Shown: positions 1 to 7,367, counted from the first letter of the stretch. The stretch is 64,000 nt of DNA from Paractinoplanes polyasparticus (GCF_019710575.1 NZ_JAHWFK010000015.1:1-64000), one strand, 5' to 3'. Made by a program: numbers and translations. The notes: generated by a model not told the origin, from the sequence alone.

Positions 1-415
1 GTCACCGCCCGGCATTGGTCCGGTTGCGGGCCGTACGCGGTCATCGGGATGTTCGTCACCGCCCGGCATTGGTCCGGTTGCGGGCCGTACGCGGTCATCG
101 GGATGTTCGTCACCGCCCGGCATTGGTCCGGCTGCGCGCCGCACGCGGTCGCCGGGATGTTCGCCACCATCCGGCACCGGACTGCCGGTCAGCCGTACGC
201 GATCACCGGGGTTTACGCCGTCGGGTACCGGGTTGGTCGTGGGATGTGCGCGTTCGGGGTCGTTTACGCCCCCGCCAGGCATCGAGCCGGTCGTGGGACG
301 TGCGCGTTCATGGTGGTCCAGGCTGCCGCCGGTCATCGGGTCGTTCGCTGGGCGTGCGCGTTCGTGGCGGTTTCCGTCGCTGCCGGGTGCCGGGTCGGCT
401 GTTCGTCCGAGGGCG
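1..415. repeat. 54-bp in-frame tandem repeat inside the AIR-synthase-like domain
   Basis: Two copies at 1-54 and 55-108 are identical. The copy at 109-162 has a few changes, and increasingly diverged copies continue to about 415. Each unit encodes 18 residues on the minus strand (a PMPGGD...HPDDRVRPATG pattern) without breaking the frame. It appears to expand a Pro-Gly loop that family members have once, reading roughly P-x-PGG-x-x-PGD-x-VRLT. The array is cut by the window edge, so copy number is unknown. The gradient from identical to diverged copies points to recent amplification at the left side. Confidence 0.85.
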
Positions 416-1272
416 GTCGCCGACAAGGAAGCCGGCACGCCGAGCTGGGTGTGACCGCCCAGGATCGGGATTCCGTAGGCCTCGGCGGCGCGCTTGAGGC
501 CACCGATGATCCGGGCGGCGTGGGCGGCGTCGCGGGCCCCGATCGCGTTGAGCAGGCCGACCGGCGTCGCGCCCATGGCCGCCAGGTCGTTCACGTTGAC
601 CAGCACGGCACACCAGCCCGCCCAGTCCGGGTCGCGCTCCACCATGGACGGCAGAATCGCGTCGCACGCCGCGATCAGATCGGTTCCCGGTACGGGGGCT
701 CCGTCGTCCCCGACAAACCCGCCGCCGCCCGGGTTGAGCCCGTCCAGCAGTCCGCCCAGCGGATTCTTGGTCGCCGCGGCCAGGGCAGCGATCCGCCCGA
801 TCGGCCAGCGCATCAGGTGGTGCGGCTGCCCCGCGACGGTCAGGGACCGCACGGATTCCCAGCCGAGCCGTTCGAACATGCGCCGGAACCGGGCCTGCAC
901 GCTCGCGTCGAAACGCAGCGCACCGGCTTCCTCGGCCGCAGCACACGCGGCCCGCACGAGCGCGGGCCCGATCCCCTGAGCGCCGCGCACAGCCGGGTCG
1001 ACGACCAACCGACCGCCCTGCCACCAGCCGATGTCCGGACCGTCCGTGGCCGGCCCCAACCGCACGCCACCGAGCAGCGCACCGCTCGGATCGCGCGCCT
1101 CCAGCACGATCGTGCGCGGATCGTCGTCCCGGTCGTCCAAATCGCTCGCCGCGAACAGTTTTTGTTCGTCGACGAACACCCGCCGCCGCAACCGGTAGTA
1201 GTCGGTGCGCGTTCGCGCAGGCTCGATCAGAAAGCGCGGCGATCCGAGCAGCGCGGGAACCAAATCCGTCAT
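1..1272 (-). CDS. GNAT / AIR synthase-related fusion protein (MSMEG_0567-sll0787 type), partial
   Basis: This is the last visible gene of the minus-strand Nit1C-like operon; it has no stop before the window edge. I read it by hand from ATG 1272, preceded by a GGTGGAGG ribosome site. Residues about 1-160 look like a GNAT acetyltransferase (TDYYRLRRRVFVDEQ, then GGRLVVDPAVRGAQGIGPALVRAA). From about residue 165 the sequence resembles the PurM/AIR-synthase superfamily (NVNDLAAMGATPVGLLNAIG, ILGGHTQLG). The two halves are separate proteins in cyanobacterial Nit1C (sll0786, sll0787) and fused in the mycobacterial form, as here. After LGRTADP the reading frame enters a 54-bp repeat expansion that continues off the edge. 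The ATG overlaps the stop of the upstream repeat ORF (ATGA). Substrates of this family are not established. Confidence 0.85.
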   Translation of the reverse strand, partial: MTDLVPALLGSPRFLIEPARTRTDYYRLRRRVFVDEQKLFAASDLDDRDDDPRTIVLEARDPSGALLGGVRLGPATDGPDIGWWQGGRLVVDPAVRGAQGIGPALVRAACAAAEEAGALRFDASVQARFRRMFERLGWESVRSLTVAGQPHHLMRWPIGRIAALAAATKNPLGGLLDGLNPGGGGFVGDDGAPVPGTDLIAACDAILPSMVERDPDWAGWCAVLVNVNDLAAMGATPVGLLNAIGARDAAHAARIIGGLKRAAEAYGIPILGGHTQLGVPASLSATALGRTADPAPGSDGNRHERARPANDPMTGGSLDHHERARPTTGSMPGGGVNDPERAHPTTNPVPDGVNPGDRVRLTGSPVPDGGEHPGDRVRRAAGPMPGGDEHPDDRVRPATGPMPGGDEHPDDRVRPATGPMPGGD

Positions 1273-2225
1273 TCAGCACCTCCACCGGTCGATCGCAATC
1301 GCTCGGACGAACAGGATCCGCCGACCCACGCGCGATCGCTCCTCCACGCGCGATCGGTCAACCCCGTGCGATCGCTCAACCGCGTGCGCCCGGTCAACCG
1401 CCTGTCATCGCTCATCCGCGCGTGGTCGCTCATCCGCGCGTGGTCGCTCATCCGCGCGTGGTCGCTCATCCGCGCGTGCTCGCTCATCCGCGCGTGCTCG
1501 CTCATCCATGTGCGATCGGTAGTCCACGTGCGATCGGTCGTCCGCGCGTGATCGGTCAATTGCGTGCGAGCCTTCATCCACGTGCGAGCGCTCAACCAAG
1601 TTTGATCAATCAACCGCGCGTGATCGGTTAACTGCGTGCGATCGGTCAACCGTGCGGGCTTACTCATCCACGCCGGATCGGTCAGCCACGCGTGATCGCT
1701 CAGCCACGTGCGGTTGGTCGTCCGCGCGTGATCGGTCGACTGCCTGCGATCAGTCGACCGCGCGTGATCGGTCATCCGCGCGTGATCGGTCATCCGCGCG
1801 TGATCGGTCATCCGCGCGCGATCGGTCGTCCGCGTGCGAGCGTTCATCCACCTGCGATCGCTCATCCGCGCGTGATCGCTCATCCGCGCGTGATCGGTCA
1901 ATTGCCTGCGAGCGTTCATCCACGGGCGAGCGCTCAACCACGTTTGATCGATCAACCGCGCGTGATCGGTTAACTGCGTGCGATCGGTCAACCGTGCGGG
2001 CTCACTCATCCACGCCGAATCGGTCAGGCAAGCGTGATCGGTCAATTGCGTGCGAGCGTTCATCCACGTGCGATCGGTCATCCGCGCGTGATCGGTTGTC
2101 CGCGTGTGATGGCTCATCCATGCGTGATCGGTCGTCCGCGGGCGATCGCTGTCTTGCGCGCAATCGCTCATCCACGTGAGGCCGGTTCCCCACAGGTGAC
2201 CGCTTAGTTGTGTGGGGCCGGTCAT
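1269..2225 (-). CDS. Hexapeptide-repeat ORF between the radical SAM and GNAT/AIRS genes
   Basis: This 318-codon ORF consists almost entirely of six-residue units such as ARMTDH, ARMSDH, TWMNAR and TQLTDH (about 50 units). Its ATG at 2225 overlaps the radical SAM stop as ATGA, and its own TGA overlaps the next gene's ATG as ATGA (1269-1272), so it is positioned for translational coupling on both sides. I recognise no domain, signal peptide or membrane segment. It is rich in Arg, Asp, His and Thr, strongly hydrophilic and probably disordered if made. No equivalent ORF belongs to the known Nit1C gene set. Either it is a real low-complexity protein, or it is a repeat array that must stay open so ribosomes reach the last gene. 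The opposite strand is also open in places, but only because of the repeat composition. Confidence 0.5.
   Translation of the reverse strand: MTGPTQLSGHLWGTGLTWMSDCAQDSDRPRTTDHAWMSHHTRTTDHARMTDRTWMNARTQLTDHACLTDSAWMSEPARLTDRTQLTDHARLIDQTWLSARPWMNARRQLTDHARMSDHARMSDRRWMNARTRTTDRARMTDHARMTDHARMTDHARSTDRRQSTDHARTTNRTWLSDHAWLTDPAWMSKPARLTDRTQLTDHARLIDQTWLSARTWMKARTQLTDHARTTDRTWTTDRTWMSEHARMSEHARMSDHARMSDHARMSDHARMSDDRRLTGRTRLSDRTGLTDRAWRSDRAWVGGSCSSERLRSTGGGAE
1300..2205. repeat. 18-bp tandem repeat array (array 1, about 50 units)
   Basis: The plus-strand unit is close to TGATCGGTCATCCGCGCG. It starts with near-perfect copies (for example three TGGTCGCTCATCCGCGCG units near 1420-1475) and continues with many variants in strict 18-bp phase. 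There are no spacers, so it is not a CRISPR array. Larger blocks are themselves duplicated: the stretch near 1550-1700 (CAATTGCGTGCGAG... to the TTGATC(A/G)ATC motif) recurs near 1895-2010. The array fills the junction between two co-directional genes and stays open on the coding strand. Confidence 0.9.
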
Positions 2226-3274
2226 CCGCCGGCCGCCTGGAGCACTCCGCAGGCGCCGCACGCGGCGCAGCCTGCCTTCTGGTCGCCGCCCAGCATTCCT
2301 GCTTCGCGCAGCAGTGCGGCTACGCGAGACGAGACGTCCCGTACCAATGAGGGCGGTGGGCCGGCGATGCCGTCGCGGCGGGCCAGCGTGCCGGTCATCG
2401 GGCGGAACGGGACGACGAACGGGTAGACGCCGCGCGCGATCAGTCTTCGGCAGCCCTCGACAAGCTCGTCGGGGTTCTCGCCGAGGCCGATCAGCAGGTA
2501 GGTCGAGACCTGATTGCGGCCGAACACCTCGACGGCGTGGTCCCAGGCGGCCTCGTAGTCGGCCATCGGCACCGAACCCTTGCCGGGCATCCACTTCAGA
2601 CGGATCTCGTCGTCCAGTGCCTCGGCGTGGATGCCGATCGATACCGCGCCCGCGTCGTGCAGGTCGTTGATGGCGGTCAGGTCGCCGGGTGGCTCGATCT
2701 GCACCTGGATCGGCAGACCGGGCACAGCGTCCAGGACCGCGCGGACCGACCGCACCAGGTTGCGCGCGCCGCGGTCGGGGCCGGTCGTGGTGCCGGTGGT
2801 CATGACCATCTGGGTCACGCCGTCGAGTCGTACGGCCGCCTCGGCGACCTCAGCCAGTTGGGCCGGGGTCTTGGCGGCTACGGTCGCTCCCGCGCGCAGC
2901 GACTCCTCGATCGTGCAGAAACGGCAGCGCTGCTCCTCGGCGTACCGGATGCAGGTCTGCACCACGGTTGTTGCGAGCACGTCCTTGCCGTGCAGGCGCG
3001 CGATCTTCTCGTACGGGATGCCTTCGGCCGTCTGCAGGTCGTAGAACTTCGGGCGGTGCACGACCGACAGCGACAGGCCCGTGTCGGATTCGCCCAGCCA
3101 GAGCTTGTTGTCCCGTACCTCGTACGGGCTCTGGGGGTTGATCGGCAGTGCGGCGTTGCCCCCGTCGATCACCAGGTGGCCGTCGTCGCTGGGACCGGCC
3201 CCCGCCGGGCGGCGCACGGGTGTGGGCACCCGCACGCCGCGCACGGCGAGGTCGGCTCGAACGTCGATAGACAC
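2222..3274 (-). CDS. MSMEG_0568-family radical SAM protein (Nit1C)
   Basis: This 350-residue radical SAM enzyme belongs to the Nit1C-associated family (MSMEG_0568/sll0785 type). The SAM cluster motif is atypical for radical SAM enzymes but normal for this family: C108-x8-C117-x2-C120 in TCIRYAEEQRCRFCTIEE. Downstream are a GTTTGPDRG-type strand and an IQIEPPGD-like segment, as in TIM-barrel radical SAM proteins. The C-terminus ends in a second Cys cluster (GCAACGACG) that could hold an auxiliary metal site. Start GTG 3274 lies 5 bp after the Sll0783-type stop and gives the family-like N-terminus RADLAVRGVRVP; no strong ribosome site is seen, so coupling from the gene upstream is likely. The reaction is unknown. 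Confidence 0.9.
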   Translation of the reverse strand: MSIDVRADLAVRGVRVPTPVRRPAGAGPSDDGHLVIDGGNAALPINPQSPYEVRDNKLWLGESDTGLSLSVVHRPKFYDLQTAEGIPYEKIARLHGKDVLATTVVQTCIRYAEEQRCRFCTIEESLRAGATVAAKTPAQLAEVAEAAVRLDGVTQMVMTTGTTTGPDRGARNLVRSVRAVLDAVPGLPIQVQIEPPGDLTAINDLHDAGAVSIGIHAEALDDEIRLKWMPGKGSVPMADYEAAWDHAVEVFGRNQVSTYLLIGLGENPDELVEGCRRLIARGVYPFVVPFRPMTGTLARRDGIAGPPPSLVRDVSSRVAALLREAGMLGGDQKAGCAACGACGVLQAAGG

Positions 3275-3279
3275 GAGGA

Positions 3280-3792
3280 TCAGAGCTGGTAGGTCGAGTT
3301 GATGATCGCGCCCTTGCGGGCGTAGTGGATCAGCGCGTCCTGCACGTCGAGCGGGTGGGTCGGGATGACGCCCTCGATCAGGTCCTCCTCGCGGGCGCCG
3401 TGCAGCGAGAGGCCGAACCGGCAGCAGTAGACCTTGCCGCCCTCGGCCATGAACGTCTTGAGCGAATTGTTGATGTTGTGTTCGCCCGGGAACGCGCTCG
3501 TGCCGGTGGTCGGGAAGCCGCGGGTGGCCAGGCAGTTGAGCGAGCCCGGGCCGTAGAAGTAGATGGCCGCCTCGAAGCCTTTGCGCAGCGCTCGGGTGGC
3601 CTGCAGGACGGCGACGAAGCTGACCGACGACTCGTGCGCGATGCCGTGCACGAGCGTGAAGTAGCTCTGGCCCTCCTCGGCCTTGTAGTCGGGGAAGACC
3701 TTGGTGCCGCCGTAGATGCTGGAACCCTCGGCCAGGGCCGGGTGGGGGATCTCGTTGAGGCTCTTCTGCTCGAGGTCGGTCAGGTCGGTCAC
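3280..3792 (-). CDS. MSMEG_0572/Sll0783-family nitrogen starvation response protein
   Basis: This 170-residue protein has the family core: GGTKVFPDYKAEEGQ, GFEAAIYFYGPGSLN, RGFP, FPGEHNINN, EGGKVYCCRFGLSLHG and EEDLIEGVIPTHPLDVQD. In Synechocystis, sll0783 is induced by nitrogen starvation and affects polyhydroxybutyrate formation; its biochemical role is unknown, although the fold resembles DsrE-like proteins. I choose GTG 3792 because a strong AAGGAG site sits 6 bp upstream and the conserved domain starts soon after. The frame remains open upstream through an 18-bp repeat array to TTG 3924, so an N-terminally extended form with AQLVDS hexapeptides is possible. Confidence 0.9.
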   Translation of the reverse strand: MTDLTDLEQKSLNEIPHPALAEGSSIYGGTKVFPDYKAEEGQSYFTLVHGIAHESSVSFVAVLQATRALRKGFEAAIYFYGPGSLNCLATRGFPTTGTSAFPGEHNINNSLKTFMAEGGKVYCCRFGLSLHGAREEDLIEGVIPTHPLDVQDALIHYARKGAIINSTYQL

Positions 3793-3807
3793 GGTGATCT
3801 CCTTCTG

Positions 3808-3942
3808 GGCGGAATCGACGAGCTGGGCGGAATCGACGAGCTGGGCGGAATCGACGAGCTGGGCGGAATCGACGAGCTGGGCGGAATCGACGAACTGGGC
3901 GGAATCGACGAACTGGGCGTACAAGGCGAACTAGGCGTACAA
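3808..3942. repeat. 18-bp tandem repeat array (array 2)
   Basis: About seven units of 18 bp are present, the core one GGGCGGAATCGACGAGCT on the plus strand (coding strand GATTCCGCCCAGCTCGTC, AQLVDS). Four units are identical and two differ by one base. The outermost unit (3925-3942) contains the last codons and the TAG of the amidohydrolase (LYA-stop), and the next unit repeats the same bases with TAG changed to CAG. The array therefore appears to have grown from the gene's 3' end. It is in frame with the Sll0783-type gene. Confidence 0.9.
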
Positions 3943-4734
3943 GTTGTTGAAGTTGGTCCGGAAGACGGCGTCGCTGAGCTCGCGCCCGGCCGCCGCTGCT
4001 TGGAGGCGGGCCAGTTCGCCCGCGTGGTCGCCCCAGGGCTCGTCGCTGGCGAACAGCACGCGGTCGGCGCCCAGGCCGCGATGGTCGATCTCCTGGGCCA
4101 GCCAGCGCGGGGCGAAACCGATCGCCCACGACAGGTCGGTGTAGACCTGCTTGCCGGCGGCGATCCAGTCGAAGAAGCGGCCGCCGATCAGCTTGATGTG
4201 GCCGCTCATCCCGCCGCCGAAGTGGACGAGGTGGATCTTCACGTCGTCGCCGTGACGGTCGACCAGCTGTCCGACCCGGTCGATGTCGGACGCGGCGCCG
4301 GGGGAGGTGTGCACGTGGACGACCAGGTCGTGCTCGCGGGCGGCGGCGAAGATCGGCTCGAGTCCGGGGTCGTCGATGCTGCCGCCGAGCAGGAAGCTGA
4401 TCTTCAGGGCCCGGACGCCGGGCTCACCCGCGAGTTTCAGGGCCTTCGTCGTACGGGCCCGGTCGTCGGCCTTCGCGCTGACCCACAGGCCGCACCGGAT
4501 CCGGTCGTCCCGGGCGGCGGCCTCGACCACCAGGTCGTTGAAGCCGAACGCGACGTCGGGATCGGGCACGCCGTAGTTCGGCAGGATCAGCGCGCGCTCG
4601 GTCTTCTCGCGGTCGAGATCCCGGATCAGTTCGTCGATCGTGCCCCGGGCGGTGACGTCCGGGCTGACCGGGGGCCCGCCGTAGAACGGGAACGCCGGCA
4701 GTACGCCGAGATGGCGGTGGGCGTCGTTGGTCAT
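3931..4734 (-). CDS. Amidohydrolase family protein (Nit1C-linked)
   Basis: This 267-residue TIM-barrel amidohydrolase is of the amidohydrolase-2 type. Visible features are a His-rich N-terminus (DAHRHLG), VRALKIS with a candidate metal-bridging Lys, VVHVHTS, IHLVHFGGG and the C-terminal Asp in LFASDEPWG. ATG 4734 overlaps the stop of the flavoprotein (ATGA), so it is the third gene of the operon. Its substrate is unknown; the context suggests hydrolysis of a C-N bond in a nitrogen-scavenging route. The 3' end is incorporated in the 18-bp repeat array. The same kind of gene accompanies actinobacterial, but not cyanobacterial, versions of the cluster, as far as I know. Confidence 0.85.
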   Translation of the reverse strand: MTNDAHRHLGVLPAFPFYGGPPVSPDVTARGTIDELIRDLDREKTERALILPNYGVPDPDVAFGFNDLVVEAAARDDRIRCGLWVSAKADDRARTTKALKLAGEPGVRALKISFLLGGSIDDPGLEPIFAAAREHDLVVHVHTSPGAASDIDRVGQLVDRHGDDVKIHLVHFGGGMSGHIKLIGGRFFDWIAAGKQVYTDLSWAIGFAPRWLAQEIDHRGLGADRVLFASDEPWGDHAGELARLQAAAAGRELSDAVFRTNFNNLYA

Positions 4735-6029
4735 GCCGCCCACTCCAGGTCCGGGTAGGTCTCCGTCGGGGTGCCGGCCAGCCAGCTGACGTCCTCGGTC
4801 ACGCGCCGGCGTCGCGCGCGGGCGATCTGACCGGCCAGGTGCTCGGCGTCGCGGGCCACCCCGGCGAACCGGCCCGAACCCCAGGTGTGCTGCCACGGCA
4901 GGCCCAGGAAGTACAGCCCGGGGCAACTGGTGACGCCGCGGTCGTGGGTCGGATAGCCGCGGCCGTCGAAGACCGGCACCTCGATCCACCGGTGGTCGCG
5001 GTGGAAACCGGTCGCCCAGACGACGCCGGCCACGTCGGCCAGATCGAGTGCGGGCGACGGCACGCCGGGCGTCCACACCGGCTCGTACCGCGTCTCCGCC
5101 GGCGCGTCGAGGCCCGCTCGTTCGACGTACGCGTCAATGGCGTCCTTGATGCCCTCGGCCACCGCGTCTGCGTTGTCCAGGTTGCGGGCCAGGTCGTCGC
5201 CGAACGTCGCCGTTGTGTCGTCGACGCTCAGCAAACGGCCGTGAAGCTGCATTCCTTGCTGAGCGAACAGGCGCAGGTCGATGTCGCGCCCGCCGTCCCG
5301 CCCGGTCATGTAGTGGTTGGCGCGCAGCCGCACCTCGTCGGCGTCGCCGAACTCGTGCACGCTCTTGTCGTAGTGACCCATCTCCTCGAGCCAGGCGAGG
5401 GTGTCCCGCCCGCGGTAGCGCCGGGCGGCCCGGGGCGCGCTGCCCACCGCCAGATGGACGCGCCGCCCGGCCAGATGCAGGTCCTCGGCGATCTGACAGC
5501 CGGACTGTCCGGTGCCGACGACCAGCACATCCCCGTCGGGCAACTGCTCCGGGTTCCGATACTGCGACGAATGCAGCTGCACCACACCGGACGGGAACTT
5601 CTCGGCCAGCCGCGGCATCGCCGGCCGGTGGTAGCCGCCGGTGGCGATCACCACTTGGTCCGCGGTGACCCGGCCGTCGCTCGTGAGCAGTTCAAAGGCG
5701 TTCCCCGTACGGCGGAGCCGGCTCACCCGGACGCCCTCGCGCAGCGGCGGATCGAAACTGGCCGCGTACTTCTCCAGGAAGGTGACCACCTCGGAGCCGG
5801 CCATGAACCCGTCCGGGTCGTCCCCGCTGTAGGCATAGCCGGGCAGCCGGCACTGCCAGTTCGGCGTGACCAGGCAGAACGAGTCCCACCGGCGGTCGCG
5901 CCACTCGTGCCCGATCCGGTCCCGCTCGAACACCACGTGGTCGGCGCCGCTCTGCCGCAGGTGCCAGCTCATGGCCAGACCGGCCTGCCCGCCGCCGATC
6001 ACGGCGACGCTGACGTGCCCGTCGCTCAC
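4731..6029 (-). CDS. MSMEG_0569-family flavin-dependent oxidoreductase
   Basis: This 432-residue FAD-dependent monooxygenase-like protein has a Rossmann FAD motif at the start (VAVIGGGQAGLAMSWHL), an HEWRDRRWDSFCLVTPNW stretch typical of flavin monooxygenases, and a second dinucleotide motif (VLVVGTGQSGCQIAEDL) for NAD(P)H. ATG(D)-type C-terminal closure is seen in VVWATGFHRDH. It is the family member always found beside MSMEG_0568-0572-type genes and corresponds to NitH in Nit1C. In the cyanide-assimilation model it may oxidise a nitrogenous substrate; no substrate is established. It starts 4 bp inside the upstream gene (ATGA at 6026-6029) and ends in another ATGA, so translation is probably coupled. 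Confidence 0.9.
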   Translation of the reverse strand: MSDGHVSVAVIGGGQAGLAMSWHLRQSGADHVVFERDRIGHEWRDRRWDSFCLVTPNWQCRLPGYAYSGDDPDGFMAGSEVVTFLEKYAASFDPPLREGVRVSRLRRTGNAFELLTSDGRVTADQVVIATGGYHRPAMPRLAEKFPSGVVQLHSSQYRNPEQLPDGDVLVVGTGQSGCQIAEDLHLAGRRVHLAVGSAPRAARRYRGRDTLAWLEEMGHYDKSVHEFGDADEVRLRANHYMTGRDGGRDIDLRLFAQQGMQLHGRLLSVDDTTATFGDDLARNLDNADAVAEGIKDAIDAYVERAGLDAPAETRYEPVWTPGVPSPALDLADVAGVVWATGFHRDHRWIEVPVFDGRGYPTHDRGVTSCPGLYFLGLPWQHTWGSGRFAGVARDAEHLAGQIARARRRRVTEDVSWLAGTPTETYPDLEWAA

Positions 6030-6304
6030 GGCTCGATCCCTTCGACGAGGACGTCACCGGCGGGCTGAGCGGCGGCCCGAGCCTCCACCGAGGCCAGGCT
6101 GCGGGCCGCGTTGCCGCACGGGAAGCCGTACGCCCGGCGCACCCGCTCGCTGGCCTCGGTCAGCGCGGCCCGGCTCGTCGCGACGAAGTCGCCGACCGCC
6201 ATCCGTTGCCCCGCGGAGAAGAAGTCCTCGACCACCGTCGAGGGCGAGTAGATCCTCTGCGCTTCGCCGTCCGGCCAGCGCACCAACACATAGCGTTCCG
6301 GCAT
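6026..6304 (-). CDS. MSMEG_0570-family nitrogen starvation response protein
   Basis: This 92-residue protein matches the MSMEG_0570 family found only in Nit1C-type clusters: MPERYVLVRWPDGEAQRIYSPSTVV followed by a region with RRAYGFPCGNAARSL that keeps the conserved Cys. It is soluble with no signal peptide. It is the first gene of the operon, and its stop overlaps the start of the flavoprotein. The function is unknown. A GAAAC direct repeat and a TTGACT hexamer lie 55-87 bp upstream of its ATG. Confidence 0.85.
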   Translation of the reverse strand: MPERYVLVRWPDGEAQRIYSPSTVVEDFFSAGQRMAVGDFVATSRAALTEASERVRRAYGFPCGNAARSLASVEARAAAQPAGDVLVEGIEP

Positions 6305-6358
6305 CGTGAACCCCTAACCGGCCCGTCCGCCCAGGTAGAGCGGCTGGTGATGGGTCAC

Positions 6359-6390
6359 AGTCAAGGAATCGGGGGTTTCGCCGAGGTTTC
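6359..6390 (-). promoter_or_regulatory. Candidate promoter and GlnR-like site of the Nit1C operon
   Basis: Reading the minus strand, GAAAC-n6-GAAAC (6390-6386 and 6379-6375) precedes a TTGACT -35-like hexamer (6364-6359). GlnR sites in actinobacteria consist of GTnAC/GAAAC half-sites six bases apart. One half here is exact and the other has a T-to-A change. The site would lie just upstream of -35, where activators bind. The -10 element is not convincing. Confidence 0.35.
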
Positions 6391-6479
6391 CTCCGGAACA
6401 ATCCGCCGTTAGAAACGCCTCACTTCGACCGCGGATGACGACGCTGTTTCGGGCGTGCTGCGCCCACTACATTGACCGG

Positions 6480-7205
6480 ATGAAGGAAGCCTCCTCGTTC
6501 GGCACGGCGGCTTCGGCGTACGCCGAGCACCGCCCCGACTACGCGCAGGCCGCAGTCCGCTGGGCCCTCGACCCCGCACCCGGTCCGCGGGTGCTCGACC
6601 TCGGCGCCGGCACCGGGAAGCTCTCGGCCACCCTGATCACCCTGGGCGCCGAAGTGACCGCGGTCGAGCCCGACCCGGCCATGCTGAGCGAGCTGCGCCG
6701 CACCGTGCCCGCCGTCCAGGCCCGGTCCGGCAACGCCGAGGCCATCCCGCTGCCCGACGCGTCGGTCGACGCCGTGGTGGCCGGCAACGCGATGCACTGG
6801 TTCGACATGACGGTCGCCGGTCCCGAGATCGCCCGGGTGCTGACCCCTGGCGGCGTCCTGGCCGGCCTGTGGAACGTCCTGGACGACAGCGTCGATTGGG
6901 TCGCCGGCCTGGCCCGGGTCGCGGGCAGCGCCGTCATCGGCCCCCGCGACACCCCCGCGGCCTGGCGCGCCGCCACATCCGGCCTTCCCGGGCAACCGGC
7001 CGAGTTCCCCCACGTCCAGACCCGCACCGCCGACTCCCTGGTGGCCACGCTGGCGACCCGGGCCGGCCTGCTGGTCATGCCCGAGCGGGAACGGGAGGCC
7101 ACGCTCGACCGCATCCGCGCCTACCTCGCCGCCCGCCCCGAAACCGCCGACGGCGAGTTCCCGCTGCCCATGCTGACCTGCGTCCGGCGCTCCCGCCCGG
7201 CCTAG
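6480..7205 (+). CDS. Class I SAM-dependent methyltransferase
   Basis: This 241-residue methyltransferase is of the UbiE/BioC-like type 11 family. Motif I is VLDLGAGTGKLSATL, the acidic strand-2 end is VEPDPAML, followed by NAEAIPLPDASVDAVVAGNAMHWFD and ARVLTPGGVLA. I prefer ATG 6480 (MKEASSFGTAASAYAEHRPDY) over the longer ATG 6435 because family members begin just before the FxxxAxxYxxxRPxY segment. A TACATT -10 box ends six bases upstream, suggesting a leaderless or nearly leaderless transcript. The substrate is unknown. It is divergent from the Nit1C operon and converges on the response regulator, with a long palindrome between them. Confidence 0.85.
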   Translation: MKEASSFGTAASAYAEHRPDYAQAAVRWALDPAPGPRVLDLGAGTGKLSATLITLGAEVTAVEPDPAMLSELRRTVPAVQARSGNAEAIPLPDASVDAVVAGNAMHWFDMTVAGPEIARVLTPGGVLAGLWNVLDDSVDWVAGLARVAGSAVIGPRDTPAAWRAATSGLPGQPAEFPHVQTRTADSLVATLATRAGLLVMPEREREATLDRIRAYLAARPETADGEFPLPMLTCVRRSRPA

Positions 7206-7367
7206 GGTCTGTTTCGCAGCGGGGCCGGGGCTGCGGCGAGGCCCAGATCCCGCCTGGCGGCGCCCCGCGAAAACCCGGTTCCAACACCGGGAGCCGGGCT
7301 TCCGCGAGCCACCACCAGACGAAATCTGGACCGCGCCTCGCTCCCACCCCCACTACGAAACAGCTAG
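7206..7367. mobile_element. 155-bp imperfect palindrome with terminal inverted repeats (MITE-like)
   Basis: The ends are CTGTTTCGCAGCGGGG (7209-7224) and CCCCACTACGAAACAG (7348-7363), a 16-bp inverted repeat with two mismatches, flanked on both sides by CTAG. The interior arms also pair over about 70 bp; for example the AGATC/CCTGGCGGC region pairs with GCCACCACCAGACGAAATCT-like sequence. It encodes nothing and sits exactly between two convergent genes. The response regulator's TAG overlaps the right CTAG. It could be a non-autonomous mobile element, and its RNA could act as a bidirectional terminator. Confidence 0.55.

Noticed and set aside
1405..2193. Plus-strand and other-frame ORFs in array 1 (for example Ser/Arg-Asp repeats)
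   Set aside because: They exist only because an 18-bp repeat is open in several frames; they lack ribosome sites and junctions with neighbouring genes, unlike the minus-strand frame 2225-1269.
1300..2205. Possible CRISPR array
   Set aside because: Units are 18 bp, contiguous and without spacers; no cas genes are present. It is a simple tandem repeat.
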